From the NCBI RefSeq assembly GCF_000685075.1, contig NZ_BAYD01000011.1, forward strand, positions 1 through 64,000: a stretch of DNA of 64,000 nt, read 5' to 3'. This document shows positions 43,506-51,028 of the stretch, in pieces. The notes below the pieces were generated by a model, which was not told where the DNA came from, searched no databases, and saw only the letters and a program-made list of their open reading frames with translations. Numbering within the stretch: position 1 is the stretch's first letter; each line of letters opens with the position of its first letter. The translations under genes and the position numbers were made by a program. This DNA comes from Paraburkholderia oxyphila NBRC 105797 (GTDB taxonomy: Bacteria; Pseudomonadota; Gammaproteobacteria; Burkholderiales; Burkholderiaceae).

Positions 43506-43658
43506 CTACTCGGCGTAGAGGAATCTCGCCATCGCAAGATTGATCGCTGCCGCGCGCGAGAGCCCTCGCTGCGCGGCGCGCGCGTCGAGCCGTTTGAGGA
43601 GCGCCCCGTCAACGCCGAGGCTTATTACCTCTTTCCGGCGCCGTATCGTTTCCACCAC
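43506..43658 (-). CDS. Small ribbon-helix-helix-like protein
   Basis: A 50-aa protein from a GTG start. The pattern KEVISLGVDGALLKRLDARAAQRGLSRAAAINLAMARFL has a beta strand followed by two helices, as in CopG/Arc proteins. The start is uncertain because no ATG is in frame. It lies downstream of the Ogr-like genes in the same direction and may be a phage regulator. Confidence 0.5.
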   Translation of the reverse strand: MVETIRRRKEVISLGVDGALLKRLDARAAQRGLSRAAAINLAMARFLYAE

Positions 43659-43748
43659 CTGCTCGTGCGCGGCATCCAGCCCCGAGCATGGTAAGAAGTG
43701 AACGCAGCTATCAGTTCGATAGCGGTCCGATTACGTTTAGGCCGCCCG

Positions 43749-43961
43749 TTACTCGTCAAATTGCAGTGTGGCCGTCTCGCGCCGCTCGCGGCGCGGTATT
43801 GGCGTTTCCGGCGGGTACATGTCGAGCTGGGTGCGATATGTGTGGCCGCACGTCACGTCGTCGCACTGGAAATCAAGCAGCCATGACGTTGGCGACACCT
43901 TCTCTATCGATCGAGCAATGCCGCGCGCGCCGCAGTGCGGGCATTTGATAGTGAATCTCAT
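43749..43961 (-). CDS. ogr: Ogr/Delta-like zinc-finger late activator
   Basis: A 70-aa protein with C-X2-C (residues 7 and 10), 22 residues, then C-X4-C (33 and 38). This is exactly the Ogr/Delta zinc-binding pattern. P2 Ogr activates the late promoters through the RNA polymerase alpha subunit. It overlaps the upstream second finger gene by 4 bp. In P2, ogr lies next to D, whereas here it is beside A. Confidence 0.88.
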   Translation of the reverse strand: MRFTIKCPHCGARGIARSIEKVSPTSWLLDFQCDDVTCGHTYRTQLDMYPPETPIPRRERRETATLQFDE

Positions 43962-44218
43962 ACCGTCCTCGCGAGCGCCACCGTCGTGCGCGCGTTGACG
44001 CCACCTCGCAGCATTGGCGAAGGCCGTACTTCGAGTACAACGTCGGCGCGCGGCTTCGCGGATGCCGAGAGTGAAAACAGGATTTCAAAGCCAGCGGGCG
44101 TTCGATAGCCGCAGTCGTCGCAGACGAAATACATGCGCCGCATCGTGTGGGACATGCTCTCGGTGTGCCGCGCGTCAATATCGCCGCCGCAACATGGGCA
44201 ATCGATTCTCATGGTCAT
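43958..44218 (-). CDS. Second Ogr/Delta-like zinc-finger protein
   Basis: An 86-aa protein with DCPCC near the start, 22 residues, then VCDDCGY, so C-X2-C-X22-C-X2-C. The ATG at 44218 overlaps the stop of gene A (ATGA) and has GGAAG close upstream. Together with the 70-aa Ogr it makes a tandem pair. P4 Delta, by contrast, is a fused double Ogr. The C-terminal half is unlike Ogr. Confidence 0.8.
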   Translation of the reverse strand: MTMRIDCPCCGGDIDARHTESMSHTMRRMYFVCDDCGYRTPAGFEILFSLSASAKPRADVVLEVRPSPMLRGGVNARTTVALARTV

Positions 44219-46101
44219 TCTTCCGGCCTCCAATGAGTGCGTATGGCGCCGCCCCGGGCGAAATGAGGGGCCGCGCTGTCGATATCCGCATCGAGCGGCA
44301 CGGCCGCGTGATGGTCAAACGTCAGCTCTGGGGCCGGTCGCGTACAGTTATTCACACAGGTCCGAGGCGCGCGCTGCGCGCGCTCAAAACCGACACCCCC
44401 CGCGCGCGTTGCGGCGCGCACTACTTCCCACCGAAAGCGCTTCGAATCAATCGTGACCGTGCGCGGCATCACGTCAATCCAGTTGCCGATCGCGTCGCGA
44501 ATCTTGGCGACTTCAAAATACTCAATGCCGACCGGCTTCGCGGCGGCTTCTTCGCCGTAGGCTGTGCGTGAGCCGTCGCGGAATGTCGCGAGACGCACCA
44601 GGTAATCGCGGCCGCAATGCACGCCGCCTTGCGCGTTGACGTAGTGATCCCACGCAACGGACGCGTTCTCGCGCCCTTCAAGCTTCGCGACGCGGTTCAC
44701 GGCGTTATGCGCCGCGCGCACGTGCGCGGGTGCATCGGCCGGAACAGATTCGACACGGCGCAGCTCGCGCCAGATCGTTACCGGCGGGCCGCCGATCTGC
44801 TGAAACTGGCGAATGCGCCAGCGCGACGCCCACGCCTCCACGCGCGCCGAGGTTTCGAGTGCGTCGTTTCCGATCAGATCCTTGTCCACCTTGTAGCCGT
44901 CGATGTTCTTCGCCACGTACTTCGCGATATAGGCGGCGGCCGTGCCAAGTGCGGCGTCCATACGCTTGAAGTCGCAGCGCTTTTCCTGCGCGCCCGGTTC
45001 ATCGCCGTCCATTGCGAGCGCATAACGGCGCACGGTCGATTCAACGGTCTTGTCGTGCTGCGGCGGGTAAAAAACGAGCAGATGCCAATGGGGCGTACCG
45101 TCGTGTTGCGGCTCGGCGATACGGAAGCCGTAGAGCTTGATTCCGCGTCGTGCGAGCGCCGCGCGAATACAAGCCCACACGCTGCGCAGATACGCTTGTG
45201 CTTCGTCGGGCTTCGTGCCGTCGTAGTTCTTGTTGCGGATGGCCCTTTCGCGGCCCTTCGGCCCGACCAGCTTGAACGCGTGCATTTTCGACGGGCAGGT
45301 GATCGTCAGGAACAGGCCAGCATGAGCCGAGGCGATCGCGATGCGCTCGAAACCTGCAATGCGTGTCATGAGTTCGGCGCGGCGCACGGCCTTATTTGCC
45401 GGTCCCTTTGCCGACAGTTCGGCAAGCGTGAATTCTTGGTCGGTGTCGAGGTTGTGCGCGATCGTCGTTTCGAGCATCGCGGCGTTGCGCGCGTTCTGCG
45501 CTTCGCGCGCGGCGAGCCCTTCATTGGACACGTACGCGTCGCGCGAGCGGTTCACGAGTCCGAAGTCGATCGCGGCCGCCTCAACGGCGCGAGCGTGCGC
45601 GCGGCGCATGCGCATCGTCCACCACTTCGGCGCGATCATACGGCGCACAGCGCCTTCGTCCGCAATGCGGCCAGTCGCGGGCATCACGCCGCGCGATACG
45701 CAGAAGTCGGCGAGCATCGCGCGCGCTTCGAGCACTTCGAGCGGCGCCAACTCAAGCGCCGAAATGCCCGCGGCTCGTGCGGCGCATCGCCCTGCTTCCT
45801 GCCACGCTTCAAGCGAGAGCATGCGCACGCGCGCTTGTTCGGCGCACTCGCGCGCATGGGTAACAACGTCGTGTTCGAGAGCATCGAGCGGTAGCTCATC
45901 GCTAACGGCATGGCCGGCGAGCGTCGCAACCGCGTCGCGCAATGCGACGTTGGCCGCGCGCTGCGCGTCGTTCTCTGCCGTGACCTTTTTCGGGTTGAAC
46001 GATGCGCGGCGGCGATCCCACTCGCGCATCATGCTCGCCTGCCAGCGACGCGGGAACGGCGCGACGAGCCCGGCGGCCCATACGTCGTTTGCGCCGAGCA
46101 T
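44215..46101 (-). CDS. A: P2 gpA-like rolling-circle replication endonuclease
   Basis: A 628-aa initiator. The HUH metal site is HDGTPHWHLLVFYPP, and the paired tyrosines are in AAYIAKYVAKN, separated by three residues as in P2 A. The ATG at 46101 overlaps the upstream stop (TAATG), which supports it over the longer frame. The enzyme nicks the origin, usually inside its own gene, to start replication. The gene lies between the immunity region and the Ogr-like genes. Confidence 0.93.
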   Translation of the reverse strand: MLGANDVWAAGLVAPFPRRWQASMMREWDRRRASFNPKKVTAENDAQRAANVALRDAVATLAGHAVSDELPLDALEHDVVTHARECAEQARVRMLSLEAWQEAGRCAARAAGISALELAPLEVLEARAMLADFCVSRGVMPATGRIADEGAVRRMIAPKWWTMRMRRAHARAVEAAAIDFGLVNRSRDAYVSNEGLAAREAQNARNAAMLETTIAHNLDTDQEFTLAELSAKGPANKAVRRAELMTRIAGFERIAIASAHAGLFLTITCPSKMHAFKLVGPKGRERAIRNKNYDGTKPDEAQAYLRSVWACIRAALARRGIKLYGFRIAEPQHDGTPHWHLLVFYPPQHDKTVESTVRRYALAMDGDEPGAQEKRCDFKRMDAALGTAAAYIAKYVAKNIDGYKVDKDLIGNDALETSARVEAWASRWRIRQFQQIGGPPVTIWRELRRVESVPADAPAHVRAAHNAVNRVAKLEGRENASVAWDHYVNAQGGVHCGRDYLVRLATFRDGSRTAYGEEAAAKPVGIEYFEVAKIRDAIGNWIDVMPRTVTIDSKRFRWEVVRAATRAGGVGFERAQRAPRTCVNNCTRPAPELTFDHHAAVPLDADIDSAAPHFARGGAIRTHWRPEE

Positions 46102-46388
46102 TACGCGAAGCCCCGCACCGCGCGGGAGATTGCAGCCCAATAGGCGTCAGGCGTCACGTTCAAGCAGCGCGGAGTTGTGCTTTGCACTGCGCCGTGCGTT
46201 GCCTTCGCCGTGGTGGTGAGAATGGATTTGATGAGGGACAGCTCAGCATCGCCGCGCTCCGTTGCGCGAATATGCGCGACGCTCGGCGCCGCCTGCGGCT
46301 TGAACGACAGGTGCGTATCGCCTGCATAGCCGATATCGCCGTCCTCCACGCGATACCCGATCTCCCCGAAAGCGGTTGATGTACGCAT
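46101..46388 (-). CDS. Phage early-region hypothetical protein
   Basis: A 95-aa protein starting MRTSTAFGEIGYRVEDGDIGYAGD. No recognised domain. Its stop overlaps the start of gene A and it begins 6 bp after the next gene, so it belongs to the early operon. By position it may assist replication. Confidence 0.75.
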   Translation of the reverse strand: MRTSTAFGEIGYRVEDGDIGYAGDTHLSFKPQAAPSVAHIRATERGDAELSLIKSILTTTAKATHGAVQSTTPRCLNVTPDAYWAAISRAVRGFA

Positions 46389-46393
46389 AACCG

Positions 46394-46654
46394 TTAGGCG
46401 CCGAGCCAGTAGAAAAAACGTTCGAGCGCATGAGCGATGCGCGAGGGGCGGCGATTGAACGGACCTTCGATGGTGTAGCCGCCGAGCGCCGAGCGATGAA
46501 TTGGCGAGACGGTTTTGAGGGAGGGTTTGCGGGATTCAGTGTGCTTGCCAGTCGCGGAACCGGCGCCGAAATACGTGATCGCACCCCTTTCGAGGGTCGC
46601 GAGCCGTTGCAAATTGGTGAGATATGTAACGACTTGTTGCTGCGAAGCTTGCAT
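46394..46654 (-). CDS. Phage early-region hypothetical protein, first of the operon
   Basis: An 86-aa protein starting MQASQQQVVTYLTNLQRLATLERGAIT, with a helical N-terminus and a basic middle. A good ribosome site (AAGGGGAAGG) precedes it. It is the first early gene left of the regulatory dyad. Its position is that of cox or a small regulator, but I see no HTH. Confidence 0.72.
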   Translation of the reverse strand: MQASQQQVVTYLTNLQRLATLERGAITYFGAGSATGKHTESRKPSLKTVSPIHRSALGGYTIEGPFNRRPSRIAHALERFFYWLGA

Positions 46655-46776
46655 TTTGCCTTCCCCTTGTCAACCCCGAGAGCAATGTTTTTGAGAAACA
46701 TCGCCCCGGCGGCCGGGTAGCAAATCCAGCACTGGCGGGGTTGAGGACCAGTAGCCGGGGCGACAGGCGAAGGATA

Positions 46777-46810
46777 GTATCAGTCACGGAAACGTGTCAA
46801 TAACTGATAC
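46777..46810. promoter_or_regulatory. Nested inverted repeat, candidate phage repressor operator
   Basis: GTATCAGT (46777) and ACTGATAC (46803) are perfect 8-bp arms. Inside them CACG-GAAA-CGTG (46785-46796) is a second palindrome. It lies between the divergent early operon and the HTH gene at 46900. Confidence 0.6.
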
Positions 46811-46899
46811 GTCTCATTACCAGAGACTGTTGCATTGAATGAAGCGTCGCAGTACCTTTGACGCCGGGTTGATTCACTTTGATTTACAAGGGGTTGTCT

Positions 46900-47229
46900 A
46901 TGAAAACGACAGTCGAATGGCTCGACGCGGTGAAGATCCGCCTCGACCTGCCCTCCGATTACGCTGCGGCGAAGGCGCTGAACGTGACGCGCGGCGCGGT
47001 TAGTAAGTACCGCAACCAGCAGTCAGTTTTTGACGAAAAGACGGCGATCCGAGTCGCCGAGATTCTTGGGACTGATCCGCTTGAAGTGATTGCGTCCGCA
47101 AGGGTCGAGAGCGCGAAAGATGCCGAAACGCGTGGCGTTTGGATGCACGCCCTGGAAATTTTTTCCAAGGGTTTTCGACTGCTGGCGCTACCCGCTAACG
47201 CTTGTGGGACTTGGCTCCCACAGGTGTAA
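46900..47229 (+). CDS. HTH regulator of DUF3693 type, candidate phage repressor
   Basis: A 109-aa protein with LDAVKIRLDLPSDYAAAKALNVTRGAVSKYRN, a lambda-repressor-like HTH, then VAEILGTDPLEVIASARVESAKD. This fits DUF3693 phage proteins. The ATG at 46900 follows AAGGGG. It faces the early operon across a nested dyad, the place of the P2 C repressor, so it is the best candidate for the lysogeny control gene. The last 30 residues after the HTH region diverge from the family. Confidence 0.75.
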   Translation: MKTTVEWLDAVKIRLDLPSDYAAAKALNVTRGAVSKYRNQQSVFDEKTAIRVAEILGTDPLEVIASARVESAKDAETRGVWMHALEIFSKGFRLLALPANACGTWLPQV

Positions 47230-47252
47230 CGCCAGCTAAAGTTAGCTTCCGC

Positions 47253-47280
47253 AACGACTAGTTTTTATCTTATGTAAAAT
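47253..47280 (+). other. Candidate right attachment site, XerD-arm-like
   Basis: TTTATCTTATGT at 47264-47275 repeats the left-end core exactly, and TTATGTAAAAT (47270-47280) matches the dif XerD arm at 10 of 11 bases. The XerC side (AACGACTAGTT) is diverged, as is common in phage-borne sites. Confidence 0.4.
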
Positions 47281-47340
47281 CATGGGCCGAGAGTGAGCGG
47301 GCCCAGTTCCCCCATGACTATCGCGCTGGAGCCCACCGTG

Positions 47341-47670
47341 TCACTTGTTTCCGCCCTTCGAAGTGCTGTGAGTCGCGTCGAGCGGCTTATGCTGCTCGTC
47401 GCCTTGTCCAGGAAAGAATGCATTCCATGCCGCGCGCACGCCTACAGCGGCCGTCGCGGCCGCATCGATCGTTTCGGCTTCGCCGGACCTGGCCGGATCG
47501 GAGCGCAGGCCGCGCCAGTGTGTAAAAACGAGCGGCGGCTTTTGCGTCCACTCACCGGCATCAAAATTCGCAAATGCCGTGTCCCCGCTCACAAGCCGAA
47601 CCTCGTACCACCCGTCACGGACAGGCGCATACTGATTCAGTGGAAACCATCCGGTTGATTGAATGCCCAT
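47341..47670 (-). CDS. Hypothetical protein at the prophage edge
   Basis: A 109-aa protein starting MGIQSTGWFPLNQYAPVRDGWYEVRLVSGDTAFANFDAGEWTQKPPLVFTHWRGL. It has no domain I can name, though the pattern of short beta strands suggests a small beta fold. It lies just outside the candidate right attachment site. It could be chromosomal or the outermost phage gene. Confidence 0.6.
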   Translation of the reverse strand: MGIQSTGWFPLNQYAPVRDGWYEVRLVSGDTAFANFDAGEWTQKPPLVFTHWRGLRSDPARSGEAETIDAAATAAVGVRAAWNAFFPGQGDEQHKPLDATHSTSKGGNK

Positions 47671-47782
47671 AGCGTCCTCGCAAAGCCGTGGATCGTTGCG
47701 AATCGAAACGCATTCCTCGTGCCCAAAGTGGAACTCAGGTCACTGCAGTGTGCTGAATCCTGGGCCTGCTCTGACGACTGCC

Positions 47783-48604
47783 ATGAGCACACGCGCGCCA
47801 TCCGGATCGCGCGAGAACGCTACCCAAAACTGCGCAACGATTGGACGTATCCTCGCCGCCGCTCTATGCACGGCAATCGGGGGCCTGCTCGCCGCGTGCG
47901 CCGATACACCACCCATGCCGCCTGCGATACCCACGGCCTTAAACGGGCCCGCCGCGACCACCATCGACTTGGTCCAGCGCGACTGGCATACGGATATTTG
48001 CGTTCGTAGCGAAGACATGGATGCGTCGCTTGCCGCACTGACTCTTGGTTTCGACGGCGCCCGGTTTCTCTGTTTCGGCTTTGGTGAGCGCCAGTATGTC
48101 GTCGAGCGTCGGCATGACCCGCTCACGATGCTCTCGGCCCTGCTTCCGAGTCAAGCCGCGCTTCTGATGACTGCGCTACGCGCATCGCCCGAACAGGCCT
48201 TTGGTACACCTAACGTAGTCCACCTCGCAATCGGCGCCACCGGCAGAGACGGTCTACAAAGCTATTTGCGGGCATCGCTACGCACCGATACGGCGGGCCA
48301 TCCAGTGCGCCTCGGCGCCGGTCCTTACCCAGGAAGCGTGTTCTACGCTGCCACAGGCACTTACGATGCCTTTCACACTTGCAACACCTGGACTGCGCGC
48401 GGATTGCGTTCGGCGGGTTTGCCCATCGACGATGCCGTGTTGTTCGCCAGCGCCGTGATGCGCCAGGCCCGGCATTCGAGCGCCGCCCTGCCGCTTGCGC
48501 CGGCCGGAGCTTCGAGTGTTCCTCATGTCGAGCCCTGCGCTTTCGCCGCGAAAACGCCCGGACCTAGCAAGGCGCAGGACTGCATACCGGAGCCGGCGTG
48601 GTGA
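47783..48604 (+). CDS. DUF2459 (TIGR02117-type) putative lipoprotein
   Basis: A 273-aa protein. A signal peptide ends in the lipobox LLAAC near residue 39. The mature part contains IDLVQRDWHTDICV, FLCFGFGERQYV and FHTCNTWTARGLRSAG, characteristic of DUF2459 proteins. Function is unknown. The ATG at 47783 is chosen because it places the signal peptide near the N-terminus. The 3' end overlaps the convergent small lipoprotein gene by 41 bp. Confidence 0.8.
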   Translation: MSTRAPSGSRENATQNCATIGRILAAALCTAIGGLLAACADTPPMPPAIPTALNGPAATTIDLVQRDWHTDICVRSEDMDASLAALTLGFDGARFLCFGFGERQYVVERRHDPLTMLSALLPSQAALLMTALRASPEQAFGTPNVVHLAIGATGRDGLQSYLRASLRTDTAGHPVRLGAGPYPGSVFYAATGTYDAFHTCNTWTARGLRSAGLPIDDAVLFASAVMRQARHSSAALPLAPAGASSVPHVEPCAFAAKTPGPSKAQDCIPEPAW

Positions 48605-48728
48605 CGGTCGACTGCGCCGGCACCACGACCGTCGTGCGCGGCGGTGGACTCGGGTCGCTACTGCTGAAGGAAAGACAGCCGCCGAGCGCCAGCGGCAACA
48701 TAATTGCGATTAACATTGACCGGTGCAT
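48564..48728 (-). CDS. Small lipoprotein
   Basis: A 54-aa protein. The signal peptide MHRSMLIAIMLPLALGGCLSF has lipobox LGGC, and a Pro/Thr/Val-rich tail follows. A strong AGGGGAGG precedes the ATG. It resembles short lipoproteins common in Burkholderia. Role unknown. Confidence 0.75.
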   Translation of the reverse strand: MHRSMLIAIMLPLALGGCLSFSSSDPSPPPRTTVVVPAQSTVTTPAPVCSPAPC

Positions 48729-49105
48729 GAAGACCTCCCCTGTTCTCGTGTGAACACGCATGCAGGCTCCGTTGCGCGACGCGCACCAGGGCCGGCAGCA
48801 ATGCGACGGCACGCGTAGTCATCCAGACGTGCACCGCCATGTCCGGAAACGCAGCTTCCATGCCTGATTGGTCTGTTGGTAGCGGAATTTGATGCATCTG
48901 TCCCGCCAAAACGAGACTTGGGTAGGTGGCCTCTCGAGATGCACGATGGGAGAAAATCCATCCAGGCCCACAACCATGAACTTCTGTTCACGCTGACGCC
49001 AACCCAAAACTGCGGTGGCGTTGAGTTTGGCTCGGGCACACCTGTTGCGACTGTTTTTCACATGGCGACGAAATCGCCGCAGGCCGATTCCGCAGGGAGA
49101 CAGTC
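48729..49105. other. Intergenic region with no recognised gene
   Basis: These 377 bp lie between the divergent lipoprotein and 259-aa genes. I see no convincing coding frame. It presumably holds both promoters. A GGGAGACAG ribosome site for the plus gene lies at its right end. Confidence 0.5.
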
Positions 49106-49885
49106 ATGAGACAAACCGTGTTGGGCGTGTACGACAGCTACGTGGACGCCTGTACGGCACAGCGAGCGCTAGGCGACGCTGGCGTTGCGCAAGCCGATAT
49201 TGCCGTTTATTCGATGTCGGTCGCCGCCGTCGAAAAAGGACCGCGTGTCTATACACCGGGCGGGGGCGATGTGCGCCATCGCAAGCCTGTATTCGATCAA
49301 CTCGAGCAATTATTTGCACGGCTCTTCAAGCGCGGCGCGTATCCGCCGGAAACTGAGGACTACAGGGAATGGATTCGCCGCGGCGGAGCGCTTGTCAGCG
49401 CGGACGTTTCCGAAATGCAAGTCGATCTGGCCCGTGACGTGATGTGCCGCGCGGGCGCAGCCGACATCGATGAACGCAGCAGTGGATGGCGCAATGGTTC
49501 CGTGAAAATGGGCATATCAGGTTACGCGCAGTCTCGCGCAGTGCCATCGCCCGATGGCCGCACAGGCGTGTCCACGCAGACGTCCAGGCCGGGTGTCGTG
49601 GGCGATCCAATCAAGGAAGCGCCGCTGGCGAGCGCCCCCAGCGAAGATGAGTTTCGGAAAGACTATGAGGCTCACTACGCGCATACCGGCATGTCGTACG
49701 ATGAGTATCGGCGGGCCTGCGCGCACGGAGCCGCGCTTGCACAAGACGACCGATATCGCGGGCATGACTGGCAGTTGATTGAGCCGAGTGCGCGCGAGCA
49801 TTGGGAATCACACTATCCAGATAGCGCCTGGGCGCGGTTCAAAGCTGCTGTCCGTCACGGTTGGGAGCGTGTCAGGGGGCTCTGA
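49106..49885 (+). CDS. Hypothetical stress-type protein
   Basis: A 259-aa soluble protein starting MRQTVLGVYDSYVDACTAQRALGDAGVAQADIAVYSM. The first 120 residues look like a glycine-zipper-free version of the general stress (heat-induced) fold seen in proteobacterial proteins. The C-terminal half contains FRKDYEAHYAHTGMSYDEYRRACAHGAALAQDDRYRGHDW and EHWESHYPDSAWARFKAAVRHGWERV, a pattern common in Burkholderia stress proteins. No enzymatic motif is visible. Confidence 0.7.
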   Translation: MRQTVLGVYDSYVDACTAQRALGDAGVAQADIAVYSMSVAAVEKGPRVYTPGGGDVRHRKPVFDQLEQLFARLFKRGAYPPETEDYREWIRRGGALVSADVSEMQVDLARDVMCRAGAADIDERSSGWRNGSVKMGISGYAQSRAVPSPDGRTGVSTQTSRPGVVGDPIKEAPLASAPSEDEFRKDYEAHYAHTGMSYDEYRRACAHGAALAQDDRYRGHDWQLIEPSAREHWESHYPDSAWARFKAAVRHGWERVRGL

Positions 49886-50052
49886 TGCGGTCTGTCACCA
49901 GGCTGCTGCGCGAAGCAGCGCAGGAAAAAGCCGCTTCGGCAGCGAGGCGGCATCAAGAGGATTCTCGTGTTGACACTAATGGCCGATTGCCCCGGCAGCT
50001 TAAGGAGCGGCTGCCTCTCTAATCCCGAGGACTACGACTCTCACCACCGTCA

Positions 50053-50208
50053 CTAGATCGTTCCCATCAACAGGAGCACGACAACAATGACAACCACGAT
50101 CCCCAGCGTGCCGGATGGCGCGTAGCCCCACGACCGGCTGTACGGCCATGCCGGCACGGCACCGATCAGCAGCAGGATCAGGACGATAAGAAGCAAGGTG
50201 CTGAGCAT
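50053..50208 (-). CDS. DUF3309-type small membrane protein
   Basis: A 51-aa protein with two membrane segments, MLSTLLLIVLILLLIGAVPAW and GTLGIVVVIVVVLLLMGTI, joined by PYSRSWGYAPSG. This is the DUF3309 pattern. These peptides are common near stress genes. Function unknown. Confidence 0.8.
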   Translation of the reverse strand: MLSTLLLIVLILLLIGAVPAWPYSRSWGYAPSGTLGIVVVIVVVLLLMGTI

Positions 50209-50491
50209 AATGCCTCCGTGACTTGTCGAACGATGATGCACTTCATGCCGCAACGTGCGTGCCCGAAGTCACCGGCTAGTTCAGCGGACGATATCGAACT
50301 CCAGATGATCAAGCTGGAGGAACCAAAGAGTGACTTGATGATAAGTATAACTACTCAATTGCCGCCACCAGGATCCCACTGGCATCGGGCCGTGCCCTCA
50401 GAACCTGCGCGCATAACCGCCCTACAGCGCCAACCATGCGTGCGCTGCGGGTTTAATCTGTCCGGCACTACGGGTGCCGCACGCTCGCAGC

Positions 50492-50878
50492 CTACGCGTC
50501 GTTACGGGACTTCTGCGCAGTGATGGACGGCGCACCCGACAGCAAGGACCTGATGGCTGAAAGCAGATCTGCAATGCCGACTGGCTTCGTCAATAACGCA
50601 CTCCATCCGTCACGGGGCACGGTAAACGCGGCCGTGATGACGACAACGGGAATGCCGGCTGTGGCACGATTGGCCCTCAATCGTCGGCAAAGCTCCACGC
50701 CATCGACCTTCGGCATCATGTAGTCCGTGACGACAATGTCCGGGTGTTCAGCGGTGACAATCGCCATCGCCGTTTCCCCGTCCGGTGCCGTGAGCACGCG
50801 AAACCCTTCCGTCTCGAGAACGGTCTGAAAGGCGCGCAGAAGTTGCCGGTCATCATCTGCGAGCAGGACAGTAGCCAT
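50492..50878 (-). CDS. Single-domain response regulator (CheY-like)
   Basis: A 128-aa receiver domain without output domain. It has the acidic pair DDD near residue 9, the phospho-acceptor in IVVTDYMMPKVDG (about residue 52), and LLTKP with the conserved Lys. It is divergent from the hybrid kinase at 51029, with 150 bp between, and probably relays phosphate from it. Confidence 0.88.
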   Translation of the reverse strand: MATVLLADDDRQLLRAFQTVLETEGFRVLTAPDGETAMAIVTAEHPDIVVTDYMMPKVDGVELCRRLRANRATAGIPVVVITAAFTVPRDGWSALLTKPVGIADLLSAIRSLLSGAPSITAQKSRNDA

Positions 50879-51028
50879 GGTAAGCCCCCATGTCTTCTGG
50901 TCATACCATTTGGAGAAGCAAGACACGTACCCCGTGGTCTTGCGAGGCCTACAATTCAGTTTCGGCTGTTCGTTTTCAGGTCCGCATGCCGCCACCCGGC
51001 TTTGCATCTTGCCGGAAGGAAATGGAAG

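Larger units (their letters stand above)
13526..47280. mobile_element. P2-like prophage with accessory defence cargo and no visible integrase
   Basis: The block holds a full P2-type gene set: capsid and packaging (Q, P, O, N, M, L), lysis, tail and baseplate (X, R, S, V, W, J, I, H, G, FI, FII, E/E', T, U, D), gene A, Ogr-like activators and a HTH regulator. Gene order and orientation match P2. Bounds are set by a candidate direct repeat at 13537-13548 and 47264-47275 and by the change to chromosomal-type genes outside. No tyrosine or serine integrase was found between or beside these ends. Cargo genes are BrnTA, a 426-aa exported protein, an AbiL-like pair, an 82-aa gene after a LexA box, and a KAP NTPase. 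Confidence 0.9.

Noticed and set aside
44617..45894. 425-codon plus-strand frame opposite gene A
   Set aside because: Shadow of gene A, whose HUH and YxxxY motifs are clear on the other strand.
46900..47229. The 109-aa HTH protein as a possible integrase or excisionase
   Set aside because: Too short for a recombinase and without the Arg-His-Arg-Tyr motifs. The HTH pattern fits a regulator.
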